DNA from: Nitrospinaceae bacterium
GTDB taxonomy: Bacteria > Nitrospinota > Nitrospinia > Nitrospinales > VA-1
Direction of reading: 5' to 3'
Length of the DNA stretch: 39,241 nucleotides
Assembly (NCBI GenBank): GCA_020343535.1
Contig: CP070799.1
Coordinates: forward strand, 2,297,318-2,336,558
The position numbers and the translations under genes are program-made. The first letter of the stretch is position 1; the number at the start of each line of letters is the position of its first letter. Positions 1-7,645 of this stretch are shown here, in pieces. The notes beneath the pieces were generated by a model that saw only the letters and a program-made list of their open reading frames with translations, was not told the DNA's origin and made no database searches.

Positions 1-509
1 AGAACGGGGATGTGAACACTGCCGGTCACTTGGGCCAGGTTATCCAGACCCTGGGGCGGCCCGTACTTTTTCTTGGAAGGGGTCTCGAAGATGGGACTGA
101 AGGTGATGAAATCGGCCCCTTCTTTTTCCGCCCGCCGGGCGCCTTCCAGGTCATGCGTTGAAACCCCGATCAGAAGATGGGGAAATGCTTTCACCACGTC
201 TGATGCGGAAACACTTTTTTCCGTCAGGTGAACGCCGTCGGCGCCACTCATCGCGGCGATATCCGCCCGGTCGTTGATGAACAGCAGCGCGTCATGTTTG
301 CGGGTCAAAGACCGCAACCTCTTCGCTAGCTGGAGCAGATCCGCCGGAGCGAGATCCTTTTCTCTTAACTGTAGCGCCCGCACGCCGCCTTCCAAGGCTG
401 CCCTCACGGCGCTCAGGAATTTTCCCTGGGAAAACCGCTCGCGATCGGTGATCAGGTACAGCCTGAGCCGTTCAAGATCCGTGGCGGCCCGTTCCGGGTT
501 GTGAATCAG
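1..509 (-). CDS. thiE: Thiamine-phosphate synthase ThiE, partial (runs off left edge)
   Basis: ThiE joins HMP-PP and the thiazole phosphate to make thiamine phosphate in the cytoplasm. Translating the minus strand gives LRLYLITDRE near the N-terminus, then GGVRALQLREKDL, FINDRADIA, GADGVHL and GVSTHDLEGA, which follow the TIM-barrel thiamine phosphate synthase family in order. The C-terminal end lies beyond base 1. The frame is the same as thiG and opens right after the thiG stop (540-542), yet there is no ATG, GTG or TTG before the conserved region. A perfect GGAGG (about 517-521 on the minus strand) sits 7 nt before CTG (507-509) and 10 nt before ATT (504-506), so one of these is the likely start. 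Third gene of the thiS-thiG-thiE operon. The family call is firm; the start is not. Confidence 0.9.
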   Translation of the reverse strand, partial: MIHNPERAATDLERLRLYLITDRERFSQGKFLSAVRAALEGGVRALQLREKDLAPADLLQLAKRLRSLTRKHDALLFINDRADIAAMSGADGVHLTEKSVSASDVVKAFPHLLIGVSTHDLEGARRAEKEGADFITFSPIFETPSKKKYGPPQGLDNLAQVTGSVHIPV

Positions 510-539
510 ATGCGCACCTCCGACAAAACGAAGCTGTCT

Positions 540-1316
540 TTAAAGGTCGATCAGGCCCTCCATGGGGCTCGAGGCCGACGCGTATAGTTTCTTCGGGATT
601 CGCCCCGCCTCGTAAGCCAGGCGACCGCTTTCGACGGCGAGCTTCATGGCCTGCGCCATCTTAAGCGGCTCGCCCGCACCGGCGATAGCGGTGTTCATGA
701 GCAGCCCCGCGACGCCGAGTTCCATGGCGCGGCTAGCGTCGGAGGCGGTGCCGACGCCGGCGTCGATGATCACCGGCACCTTCACCGCTTCCAGGATCAG
801 TTTGATGTTGTACGGGTTTCGTATGCCGAGGCCGGAGCCGATGGGCGCCGCCAGCGGCATCACGGCGACGCAACCCAGATCCTCCAGCTTCTTGCACAAC
901 ACGACGTCGTCCCCGCAGTAGGGCAGGACCTGAAAACCATCCTGCACCAGCAGCCGGGATGCCTCGAGGGTGGCTTCGTTGTCGGGGAAAAGGGTTTTCT
1001 CGTCGCCGATGACTTCGACCTTCACCAGGTTGCCAAGACCTGCCTCCCGCGCGAGCTGGCAGGTCATCACGGCGTCCTTGACCGTGTAGCAGCCGGCGGT
1101 GTTGGGCAGGAAGGTGTAGCGTTTGGGATCGAGGTGGTTTAAGAGCGAATCCTTGCTCTTGTCGAGTTCGATGCGGCGGACGGCGACGGTCACCATCTCG
1201 GCGCCGGAAATTTCGATCGCCATGCGCGTCTCTTCGAAGGATTTATATTTTCCCGTGCCGACAATGAGGCGCGACTTGAATGTTTTGTCTCCGATTTTAA
1301 ATTCTGAGGATTGCAT
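540..1316 (-). CDS. thiG: Thiazole synthase ThiG
   Basis: ThiG builds the thiazole phosphate ring of thiamine from deoxyxylulose phosphate, dehydroglycine and the sulfur of ThiS thiocarboxylate. The 258-residue length is normal for the family. Visible landmarks are LIVGTGKY near the N-terminus, the lysine-containing [15 protein letters not shown] stretch that carries the Schiff-base lysine, the phosphate-binding PIGSGLGI loop, [11 protein letters not shown] and NTAIAGA. The ATG at 1316 has only a weak AAAGG ribosome site. It lies 131 bp after thiS and is followed directly by thiE in the same frame, so the three are probably one transcript under the upstream TPP riboswitch. No oddity in the sequence itself. 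Confidence 0.97.
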   Translation of the reverse strand: MQSSEFKIGDKTFKSRLIVGTGKYKSFEETRMAIEISGAEMVTVAVRRIELDKSKDSLLNHLDPKRYTFLPNTAGCYTVKDAVMTCQLAREAGLGNLVKVEVIGDEKTLFPDNEATLEASRLLVQDGFQVLPYCGDDVVLCKKLEDLGCVAVMPLAAPIGSGLGIRNPYNIKLILEAVKVPVIIDAGVGTASDASRAMELGVAGLLMNTAIAGAGEPLKMAQAMKLAVESGRLAYEAGRIPKKLYASASSPMEGLIDL

Positions 1317-1447
1317 TGTTGCCTTTCGTGTTATCTGTGTCCGGCCTGCAAAAAAGTGTCTCCGTTGCTGTTAGGCGGCGGTTTAAAACGAGAGGTGGCC
1401 GGCCGCCCGCCGTCGTTCCCGGGGACCCCTTCCGCTAATCTCGTGCA

Positions 1448-1648
1448 TCAGCTGCCGCCCCCCACCGCATGAACGATCTCGATCTTATCCCCCTCCTCGA
1501 CGGAGGTGGATTCGTATTTCGAGCGCGGGACGACCTGCTGATTGATGGCCACGGCAAAATGCGGAAAGGCGACCTTCAGTTCGCCCAGGAGCTCGCTAAG
1601 TTTTTGCGAGTGAACCTCCCGTTCTTCGCCGTTGATAATCAATCGCAC
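1448..1648 (-). CDS. thiS: Sulfur carrier protein ThiS
   Basis: ThiS is the ubiquitin-fold sulfur carrier whose C-terminal Gly-Gly is adenylated and converted to thiocarboxylate to feed ThiG. The 66-residue protein shows the family pattern: MRLIINGEERE start, a central FAVAINQQVVPRS segment and EGDKIEIVHAVGGG at the end. The start is GTG (1646-1648) with an excellent GGAGGT ribosome site just upstream. The product ends GGGS, one residue beyond the usual glycine terminus, which would block the normal chemistry unless the serine is removed. First gene of the operon, immediately downstream of the riboswitch leader. Identification is secure from fold pattern and neighbours. Confidence 0.93.
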   Translation of the reverse strand: MRLIINGEEREVHSQKLSELLGELKVAFPHFAVAINQQVVPRSKYESTSVEEGDKIEIVHAVGGGS

Positions 1649-1804
1649 GTGTACCTCCGGCCAGCTCGCGGATGAGATGAAACAGCCTTACGGCAAGGCC
1701 GCCGGGACTGGGGGTGGCTCATCCCGGGCCGCCGCGACCTGCGTCTTGCAATGAGGCCGTAAACATGGTTAATTAATCACAGGGAGGAGTCTCCAGGATC
1801 GCCC

Positions 1805-1838
1805 AAAAAAAAATGCAATTCCTGCTAGGGAATTGCAT
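1805..1838 (-). terminator. Intrinsic attenuator terminator of the TPP riboswitch
   Basis: On the minus strand a perfect 10-bp inverted repeat (ATGCAATTCC / GGAATTGCAT, 1813-1822 with 1829-1838, 6-nt loop) is followed by an unbroken run of nine T (1805-1813, the last overlapping the stem edge). It lies just after the TPP aptamer and before thiS, the expected position for riboswitch-controlled premature termination. Confidence 0.92.
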
Positions 1839-1854
1839 CACATCCGGTCAAGAT

Positions 1855-1949
1855 GGAGTCACTTCCCTTCGCTGGTATAAGCCAGATCAGGTTCAAAGGG
1901 TTATCCTTGCGGGATTCTCAGTTTGGAGAAACACCCCTAGTGAAGCTCC
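1855..1949 (-). promoter_or_regulatory. TPP (THI-box) riboswitch aptamer controlling thiS-thiG-thiE
   Basis: The minus strand carries the conserved THI-box landmarks in order: TAGGGGTG, CTGAGA, then ACCCTTTGAACCTGATCTGG, ATACCAGCG and AGGGAAGTGA. The outer P1 helix can form between TCACT (1939-1943) and AGTGA (1859-1863). Family knowledge: thiamine pyrophosphate binding represses the downstream thi genes. With the terminator at 1805-1838 this reads as transcriptional attenuation of the operon. Bases 1649-1804 between terminator and thiS hold no gene. Confidence 0.97.
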
Positions 1950-1950
1950 T

Positions 1951-1979
1951 AGCATTCGTTATTTTTGCTGGTAAGTCAA
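1951..1979 (-). promoter_or_regulatory. Candidate sigma-70 promoter of the thi operon
   Basis: On the minus strand TTGACT (1974-1979) is separated by 17 nt from AATGCT (1951-1956). The -35 is near consensus, the -10 is weak. The predicted transcription start would fall at the 5' edge of the riboswitch, which supports the placement. Confidence 0.5.
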
Positions 1980-2002
1980 GAGTTATTGACGTCCCCCTAA
2001 AA

Positions 2003-2773
2003 ATGAGTACTATTAAGCCTATGACATATCGCGGTCTGTTTATTTTATGCGGCTTGTTCGCGCTGGGCGGTTTGTTCGGCTGCCAGTCCAGTCCTTCGAT
2101 CAAGGAAGCTTTTGTCGAGAAAGCCTACTTCGAAGTGCCGCCCCCGGGAATTCCCCCGATGGACGCAGCGCTGTTCGAGCGGGGGGTGGGTTATCAGGAA
2201 AAACGGCAAAGCCTTTCCGCCATCGAAACGTGGAAGGAATTTCTTAAGATTTATCCGAGTTCCTATGAAGCGCACAACAACCTGGGCATGGCCTATTACA
2301 CCAACGATCAGGTCGGTGCTGCCATAAAGCAACTGGAGGTCGCCCATTCCTTGGAGCCTTCCGAAAGGAAGATCAAAAAAAACCTCGTCGATGCGCTCAA
2401 GTTCCAGGCCCGCATGTTGAAGGAAACCCGCGACTACCATGGTGCCATAGCCTATTTGCGGCGTATCGGCAAGCTTTCAGGCCTGGAAGAGAGGCGGCTG
2501 ATGCAGTTGCGCATCGAAGCGCTCCAGGGGCAGATTTTTGAGGAAGTGAAGAGGACCAACAGCCTGTCCTCCTACCAGGAGTTTATCCGCCTTTATCCGG
2601 AAAACGTTGAGAAGGTGAAGGAGGCGAAACTGAGGATGCAGGTGCTCCAACAGCAGGAACCGGTGGTGGATTTTCCCGACCTCGGCTTGGACGAACCCGA
2701 CCAGGCGGGGGGTATTCCCGACATGGTTGAGGAGGAAACCTTGATTTACGAAGAAACGGTGACTCTACCCTAG
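2003..2773 (+). CDS. TPR-containing lipoprotein
   Basis: Unassigned outer-membrane or periplasmic lipoprotein. The N-terminus has a hydrophobic signal segment (TYRGLFILCGLFALGGLFGC) ending in a lipobox-like LFGC; the cysteine would be lipidated. Two or more tetratricopeptide repeats follow, e.g. ERGVGYQEKRQSLSAIETW and NNLGMAYYTNDQVGAAIKQL, then a helical region and an acidic tail rich in Glu and Asp. TPR lipoproteins usually scaffold envelope complexes; the partner is not evident here. The frame stays open back to 1853, but that would place the start inside the riboswitch, so I take ATG 2003 (256 aa) with ATG 2021 (250 aa) as alternative; neither has a good ribosome site. Divergent from the thi operon. 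Confidence 0.8.
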   Translation: MSTIKPMTYRGLFILCGLFALGGLFGCQSSPSIKEAFVEKAYFEVPPPGIPPMDAALFERGVGYQEKRQSLSAIETWKEFLKIYPSSYEAHNNLGMAYYTNDQVGAAIKQLEVAHSLEPSERKIKKNLVDALKFQARMLKETRDYHGAIAYLRRIGKLSGLEERRLMQLRIEALQGQIFEEVKRTNSLSSYQEFIRLYPENVEKVKEAKLRMQVLQQQEPVVDFPDLGLDEPDQAGGIPDMVEEETLIYEETVTLP

Positions 2774-2777
2774 TGAA

Positions 2778-2803
2778 ACGCCCGGCCCCGGGTGTTTTTA
2801 TTA
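2778..2803 (+). terminator. Probable intrinsic terminator after the TPR lipoprotein
   Basis: ACGCCC (2778-2783) pairs with GGGTGT (2790-2795) across a GC-rich loop and is followed by a T-rich run (2795-2799 and on). It starts five bases after the lipoprotein stop. Short stem with one G-T pair, so moderate certainty. Confidence 0.5.
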
Positions 2804-2833
2804 TCCATCGTTGCAGTAAATAAATAAAAAACT

Positions 2834-3802
2834 ATGACCGCTATCGTTAAGGATGAGCTCGATCACCTGATCGACAAGGAGTGGGAGTACCTGGAATCGC
2901 GAAAATCCGAATGGAGCCTGCTGGAAGGTGAGCAGGACATGGAAGTGCTCGAACATATTCTGCGGTGCATTCTCCATATGGGCCGCACGACCGAGTACGC
3001 CGCCGATTTTCAGGCCTGCGCCGGGGTTCAGAATAAGGATGGTGGCTGGTCGAAGCAATCGCACGAGAACCGGACCTCGATGTGGATCACCACGTTTGTC
3101 GCGCTCAAGCTGTGCCGCGGCAACATGATCCTCAAGGACTCCGCCATCGCGGCGGCCATCGACCGTGCCCTCGCTTACGTTCTCTCGACGCAGGAAAAGG
3201 AAGGGCACTGGGTGGACCCGGAGTGGTCCCACCTCGACACCACCTGTTCGGTGACGTCCTTTTTGACCATCTACCAGGTCACTCACGACCGGCAAAAAGA
3301 GGAGCGGATCAATCAGGCCCGGCGGCGGGGCTATGAATACATCATCCAGTGGCAGCGCGACCAGGGATTGTGGAAGGACGACACGTTTCATCCCGCCGGC
3401 ATTGAAACCACCGCGCACTTGATGCAGTACACCCTGGTGCCGGCGTATTTCATGGACGGCATCGGCTACGCGGAAAAAATCTGCCTGGAAGCCGCCGAAT
3501 CGCTGGCGGGGGAGCAGGAAGAAGGCGGGTCGTGGGACAACGAGAACATGGACCATACCATGGACGCGTGCCGCAATCTGATGCTGGTTTCCGACACCTT
3601 CGGCAAAAAGGAGCGGTTCGCCCCGGTGATCGAGAAGGGCGTCCAGTGGCTCATCGCAAACAAGAACCCGCAGGGCTGGGGCGACTTCAGAGATGAACCG
3701 AGCAACGTGGAGCGCACCGGCGACGGCCTCGACACCCTGCTCAAGCACCGGCGGTACACCGCGGGCCTGCCCATGTCGCATTTCTGGGCCTACAGCAAAT
3801 AG
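2834..3802 (+). CDS. Prenyltransferase/squalene-cyclase-like alpha/alpha-toroid repeat protein
   Basis: The 322-residue protein consists of repeats typical of the terpenoid cyclase/protein prenyltransferase toroid: QW-like motifs NKDGGWSKQ (about residue 71), EKEGHWVDPEW, QRDQGLWKDD, EEGGSWDNEN and NPQGWGDF. It is about half the length of squalene-hopene cyclase and I do not find the catalytic DxDD of that enzyme, so cyclase activity is doubtful. No signal peptide or membrane segment is visible; probably cytoplasmic. The ATG at 2834 lies in an A-rich stretch without a recognisable Shine-Dalgarno site. A nucleotidyltransferase follows after 85 bp. Substrate unknown; the fold call is good, the function open. 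Confidence 0.8.
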   Translation: MTAIVKDELDHLIDKEWEYLESRKSEWSLLEGEQDMEVLEHILRCILHMGRTTEYAADFQACAGVQNKDGGWSKQSHENRTSMWITTFVALKLCRGNMILKDSAIAAAIDRALAYVLSTQEKEGHWVDPEWSHLDTTCSVTSFLTIYQVTHDRQKEERINQARRRGYEYIIQWQRDQGLWKDDTFHPAGIETTAHLMQYTLVPAYFMDGIGYAEKICLEAAESLAGEQEEGGSWDNENMDHTMDACRNLMLVSDTFGKKERFAPVIEKGVQWLIANKNPQGWGDFRDEPSNVERTGDGLDTLLKHRRYTAGLPMSHFWAYSK

Positions 3803-3887
3803 GGCCGGGGCTTAGGGACCCCTCGCCATTCAACGCACCTCCCCGGCATCCCCTGGTTGGGGTATCACGATATGAAGGAATGACTGC

Positions 3888-4637
3888 ATGCACGCCGTGA
3901 TTCTGCTGGCCGGGTACGGGTCCCGCTTAAGCCGCGACGACCTGGCGCATAAGTCGCTGTTGCCCTTCGGTGGCGAAACGCTGCTCTCCCGTCATTTGGC
4001 GGCCCTCCACGCCCTCGGCATCGAGAAGGCCGAACTCGTTCTCGGGCACAATGCGGGAAAGGTGATGGACTATGTCGAATCCCTTTCCGTGAAGCCGCAG
4101 GTCCACTACATCGATAATACGCTCTACCGCACCACGGGAAATACCCTGTCGATGGTGCTCGGCCTTGAGCGCTGTCCGGGCGACGTCCTGGTGCTCGACG
4201 GCGATGTGCTCTACCCGCATTCGCTGTTTCTCGATTACGTCCGGCGTTCGCAGCCCACCTCGTTCGCCCTGGTGCCGGTGGATATCGGCAATACCGAGGC
4301 GACGAAGGTTCTCATCAATTCATCGGGAACCATCCACGCGTTCGTCACCAAGCGGCTCCTGACCGAGGAAGAGAAAACCGGCTTCCGTTTCGGCGGCGAG
4401 GCCATCGGCTTTTTCAAGCTCTCCGCCGGGGACGTGCAAGGCTTTTTAAAGCTGTACAAGGAGCGCGAGGCGGAATACGCAAAACTGCTCTGGGAGATCC
4501 CACTCACCGAGTTTGCCACGCGGGCGGACATCTTCCCCTGGACGATGGAGGGCGATGGTTGTTTCGAGATCGACACCCCCGAGGATTACGTCCGCGCCCG
4601 CGAAACTTACGAGAAGAACCCCGGCCGTTACGCCTGA
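3888..4637 (+). CDS. LicC-like sugar/choline-phosphate nucleotidyltransferase
   Basis: A 249-residue NTP-transferase (Rossmann-like) protein that would activate a phosphorylated small molecule with CTP or another NTP. The signature loop is AVILLAGYGSRLSRDD at the N-terminus, followed by HKSLLPFGGETLLSR with the substrate lysine, GHNAGKVMDYV, and the metal-binding VLVLDGDVLY around residue 103. The C-terminal FEIDTPEDYVRARE is typical of the COG1213/LicC group. The usual LAAGxG is LAGYGS here. A good ribosome site (AAGGA) precedes ATG 3888. Together with the HAD hydrolase downstream it may serve polar head-group or surface-glycan metabolism, but this is inference; the substrate cannot be read from the sequence. 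Confidence 0.8.
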   Translation: MHAVILLAGYGSRLSRDDLAHKSLLPFGGETLLSRHLAALHALGIEKAELVLGHNAGKVMDYVESLSVKPQVHYIDNTLYRTTGNTLSMVLGLERCPGDVLVLDGDVLYPHSLFLDYVRRSQPTSFALVPVDIGNTEATKVLINSSGTIHAFVTKRLLTEEEKTGFRFGGEAIGFFKLSAGDVQGFLKLYKEREAEYAKLLWEIPLTEFATRADIFPWTMEGDGCFEIDTPEDYVRARETYEKNPGRYA

Positions 4638-4750
4638 TGACCCCCGCCCGGGCGAAATGTTAAGCCCTTTTGCCCGCCCCGCCATCCTAACCATGAACCC
4701 AATTTCATGCGGGACCCGCAGGGATTCCCCCGGGCCGGAGGTGATTTACG

Positions 4751-5458
4751 ATGCCATTGTCCAGATACAGAGCGGTTTTCTTCGATGTGGGGGGAACCCT
4801 GCTCAAGGTTCATCCCTCGGTGGGGACGGTGTACGCCGGGGAGGCCCGGGCGTTTGGATACACCGGCAGCGCCGAGGCGCTAGATGCCGGGTTTCGAGCC
4901 CAGTGGAAGGCGACCGGCGGTATCGAATCGCTGGATGGACAAAGCGGCAGGGCGGTGGAAAAGCGGTTCTGGAAGGACCTGGTCGAAAAGGTGTTCGAGC
5001 CTTCCGGCGGGCTTGAAAATTTCGACGAGTACTTCGACCGGGTCTACAGCCTGTTTCAAAAAAAGGACAGCTGGCGGGTGTTCGAGGATGTTGCGCGTTC
5101 AAGAATTTTCGAGCGGCTGAAAGCCCGCGGGGTGGTGCTCGGCGTCATTTCCAACTGGGATTCCAGGCTTCCCGAGACGCTGAAAAACCTCGGGCTCGCT
5201 GATCATTTCGATTTCATTCTGGCGTCCACCGTAGTGGGTTCGGCCAAACCGAATCCGAGGATATTTGCTCAGGCGATCGCGATGAGCCGGGTGCAACCCG
5301 GGGAGGCCTGTCATATTGGCGACGAGGTGGCCACCGATATCGAGGGCGCGGCCGCGGCGGGCATCGACGCCATACTGGTGGACCGGGACAACCGCCACCC
5401 GGTGGCCCAGGCGCCCCGCGTCCGCTCGTTCATGGACCTGGTGGACGGTAGCCCTTGA
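4751..5458 (+). CDS. HAD-superfamily (subfamily IA) phosphohydrolase
   Basis: Phosphatase-type haloacid dehalogenase of 235 residues, probably cytoplasmic. Motif I is FFDVGGTLLKV, with GG in place of the common DxDGT, as in the HDHD3-like branch where the second acid is often absent. Motif II is VISNWDSRL, motif III the lysine in SAKPNPRIFAQAI, motif IV HIGDEVATDIEGAAAAGI. A helical cap lies between residues about 15 and 90. ATG 4751 has a strong GGAGGTGA 6 nt upstream. The loss of the second acid of motif I hints at altered or non-phosphatase chemistry. The 3' end overlaps the convergent pentapeptide gene by 29 bp. Substrate unknown. Confidence 0.88.
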   Translation: MPLSRYRAVFFDVGGTLLKVHPSVGTVYAGEARAFGYTGSAEALDAGFRAQWKATGGIESLDGQSGRAVEKRFWKDLVEKVFEPSGGLENFDEYFDRVYSLFQKKDSWRVFEDVARSRIFERLKARGVVLGVISNWDSRLPETLKNLGLADHFDFILASTVVGSAKPNPRIFAQAIAMSRVQPGEACHIGDEVATDIEGAAAAGIDAILVDRDNRHPVAQAPRVRSFMDLVDGSP

Positions 5459-5957
5459 CGCCCTTCAGGTTGGCCCGGGTCAGACTCATACCCGCCAGGG
5501 CAGCGCGCGTGAGATCGGCGTTTGTCAGATTGGCGCCGAACAGCGAGGCATGGGCGAGATCGCTTTCGGTGAGGTTGCAGCTCTCCAGCGTGGCGAAACT
5601 CAGGCTGGCCTTTGCCAGTTTTGCGCCCCAGAAATTGGCGCCGCGTAGATCCGCCCGGCTAAACGCCGCTCCCATCAGGCTGGCGTAGGAGAAATTGGCC
5701 TTTTCGAGTCGAGCCTCCTCAAAATTAGCGCCGACCAGATGCGCCCCGTAGAAATTGGATTGCGGCAGAAACGCCCGGAGAAAGCGCGTGTTTTCCAGCT
5801 TCGTGTTGCTGAAGTTGGAATTGATGAGGGTGGAATCGCTGAAATCCAGGCCCGACAGATCCAGCCCGGAAAAATTGGTCCCGGACAGGTGCACGTGCGA
5901 TTTTTCCTTTAGCAGGTTTTTTATTCGGTTTACCGTAATATTCGCCACCGCTGGCAT
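5430..5957 (-). CDS. Pentapeptide-repeat protein
   Basis: After a short N-terminal helix (about residues 1-22) the whole 175-residue protein is a run of A(D/N)LxX-like pentapeptides, for example SGLDLSGLDF, SNTKLENTRF, GANFEEARLEKANF, RADLRGANFWGAKL and GANLTNADLTRA. Such repeats fold into a right-handed quadrilateral beta-helix. Some family members mimic DNA or regulate enzymes, but most have no known role and nothing here decides. No signal peptide is visible, so likely cytoplasmic. It has its own candidate promoter at 6008-6036 and overlaps the convergent HAD gene by 29 bp at the 3' end. Confidence 0.92.
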   Translation of the reverse strand: MPAVANITVNRIKNLLKEKSHVHLSGTNFSGLDLSGLDFSDSTLINSNFSNTKLENTRFLRAFLPQSNFYGAHLVGANFEEARLEKANFSYASLMGAAFSRADLRGANFWGAKLAKASLSFATLESCNLTESDLAHASLFGANLTNADLTRAALAGMSLTRANLKGVKGYRPPGP

Positions 5958-6007
5958 CTCATTCCGCTATATTTTGTGGCAACTTATCAATGAAGTTGGC
6001 ATGTGTA

Positions 6008-6036
6008 ATAATATCCGATAACCAAATTTATTGCAA
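6008..6036 (-). promoter_or_regulatory. Candidate sigma-70 promoter of the pentapeptide-repeat gene
   Basis: Minus strand: TTGCAA (6031-6036), 17-nt spacer, TATTAT (6008-6013). The predicted start lies about 45 nt before the ATG at 5957. The surrounding 90 bases are AT-rich compared with the GC-rich genes on both sides. Confidence 0.5.
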
Positions 6037-6049
6037 GGCGAAAGCGGGT

Positions 6050-7645
6050 TCAGGCGGGAGGTGCGGAGGGGGCATCTCTTTCGGCCAGGCGTCTGGTGCG
6101 CCATTTCCGGCCGATGTCCCAGGCCAAAAGGAGGTAAAACGGCGTGTATTCCAGCCAGGATGTCCACGCGCTCAGGGCCGCGATGTCCTGGTAATCGAAA
6201 TAAAAGTCCAGGTAATAGAGCCCGACCAGTCCGGTGAGCAGAATCCAGGCGCGTTCAGGGAAAACGCACAGAAAGGGAACGAGCCAGCAGAGATACCAGG
6301 GGTTTTGCACGGGGCTCAAAACGAAAACCAGCGCCATCATCACGAACAGGGGGCGGATGCCTTCGGTGGTATCGCCGCCGGCCCGCGGGCGAAGCAGGAA
6401 CCAGGCCAGGCTGACCACGAGAACACAGAGCACCGTGACCTTGGCGGCGACGGTGGGCAGGCTCTGCGACAGGAAGGTCTGCCCTTCGGCTCCGACCCCG
6501 AGGATACCGCCGAAAAAATACTCCAGCAGGGTGAACAGGCTGTCGTTGCTCTGCCAGTAAATGGAGAAGGTCTTGAGGCCCTCGAAGGTTTTAAGTCCGG
6601 TGCTGGCAAAAGGCAGATAACCGAGGATCACCACCGCCGTGAATACCAGGACGAGAGTCAATAGGCGGCGGGCGATTTGACCACGCGTTGCCGCCGGAGA
6701 CGCATGGACCGCCTGCTGCAGATAGAGGGGCATTAAAATGACTGGGTAGAGCTTGCCGAGAACGCTCAGGCCGAGAAATGCGCTGGCCAGAACATGGCGG
6801 CGGCCGACAAGAAAATAAATCGAGCTGGTCAAAAGGGCGATGCCGATGATGTCGAGGTGGGTGGAGTTGAAGGTTTCCTTGATGACCAGCGGCGACCAGA
6901 AGTAGATCAGGCACAGATTGCGATTTTTTCCCATCGTCTTGAGCAACAGCACGATAAACCCCAGGGTGATGAGGTCGAAGATTAAAAACGCCAGCCGCAT
7001 GGCGCCGATGCTGTCGGCCTTGATTTTTGCGACCGAGGCGAAAACGAACTGTGCAAGGGGCGGGTAAATCGTCGGCACGTCGGGATGGTTCACCCGGTCA
7101 AGGATGGTGAGCGCCTGCCGGTTTTCCCATTTCAGGCGGTGGAGCCGTTCCAGTTCCTGCTGTTCCTTTGCGTCGTAGGTGGCCTGAAATCGTTCCGGCT
7201 CGGCGATCTTGAACTCCTGGTATTGCTGCACCTCGGCGGGGGCGTAGGCGTAGGGGTTGACGCTGTGGGCGAAGACCTTGCCGTCCCACAGGTAGCGGTA
7301 GATGTCATCTTCCTGGATCTGATGGGCCGGAAATAGAAGGGCGCGAAAGAGCAAGCCGAAGGCGACGAGGACGATGAAGGTTCTCCGGTCGTCGAGCTTT
7401 CTTCCGGACACCAGCCACGCGGCCGACGCATAGAGCGCGAACAGGGAGAAATACACAAGGAGGTAAGCGAGGATGGGGCGCTCGGCGTAGCCTTCTCCCC
7501 AGTTGAACTGGTGCGAGAGGAGAGTCATCCCCTCATAAAGAAGACTGCTTAAAACCCCCAAACCGGCAAGCAGCCTCCCCGGAGGGATTTTTTTCAAGAG
7601 AGCGTGAGCCGATGCAGGGCCTGGAGCGGAAGAAATTTTTTTCAC
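6050..7645 (-). CDS. GT-C fold polytopic membrane glycosyltransferase (GT87/mannosyltransferase-like)
   Basis: A 531-residue protein with roughly ten hydrophobic membrane segments. The first lumenal loop contains QEDDIYRYLWDGKVF and SVNPYAYAP, the acidic/DG and NPY pattern of GT-C glycosyltransferases that use polyprenyl-phosphate sugars on the periplasmic side of the inner membrane. YPPLAQFVFA and HLDIIGIALL follow, as in GT87/DUF2029-like members. The sugar and acceptor are not deducible. The frame starts at GTG 7645 without a clear ribosome site; an in-frame TTG a little downstream is an alternative. It is not clearly in an operon with its neighbours; the next gene upstream is divergent. 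Confidence 0.85.
   Translation of the reverse strand: MKKISSAPGPASAHALLKKIPPGRLLAGLGVLSSLLYEGMTLLSHQFNWGEGYAERPILAYLLVYFSLFALYASAAWLVSGRKLDDRRTFIVLVAFGLLFRALLFPAHQIQEDDIYRYLWDGKVFAHSVNPYAYAPAEVQQYQEFKIAEPERFQATYDAKEQQELERLHRLKWENRQALTILDRVNHPDVPTIYPPLAQFVFASVAKIKADSIGAMRLAFLIFDLITLGFIVLLLKTMGKNRNLCLIYFWSPLVIKETFNSTHLDIIGIALLTSSIYFLVGRRHVLASAFLGLSVLGKLYPVILMPLYLQQAVHASPAATRGQIARRLLTLVLVFTAVVILGYLPFASTGLKTFEGLKTFSIYWQSNDSLFTLLEYFFGGILGVGAEGQTFLSQSLPTVAAKVTVLCVLVVSLAWFLLRPRAGGDTTEGIRPLFVMMALVFVLSPVQNPWYLCWLVPFLCVFPERAWILLTGLVGLYYLDFYFDYQDIAALSAWTSWLEYTPFYLLLAWDIGRKWRTRRLAERDAPSAPPA

Noticed and set aside
1853-2002. N-terminal extension of the TPR lipoprotein
   Set aside because: It overlaps the riboswitch aptamer on the other strand and precedes the signal peptide; ATG 2003 or 2021 fits a lipoprotein.
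2801-3781. Long minus-strand frame opposite the toroid protein
   Set aside because: Composition is a shadow of the plus-strand gene and there is no recognisable motif or ribosome site.
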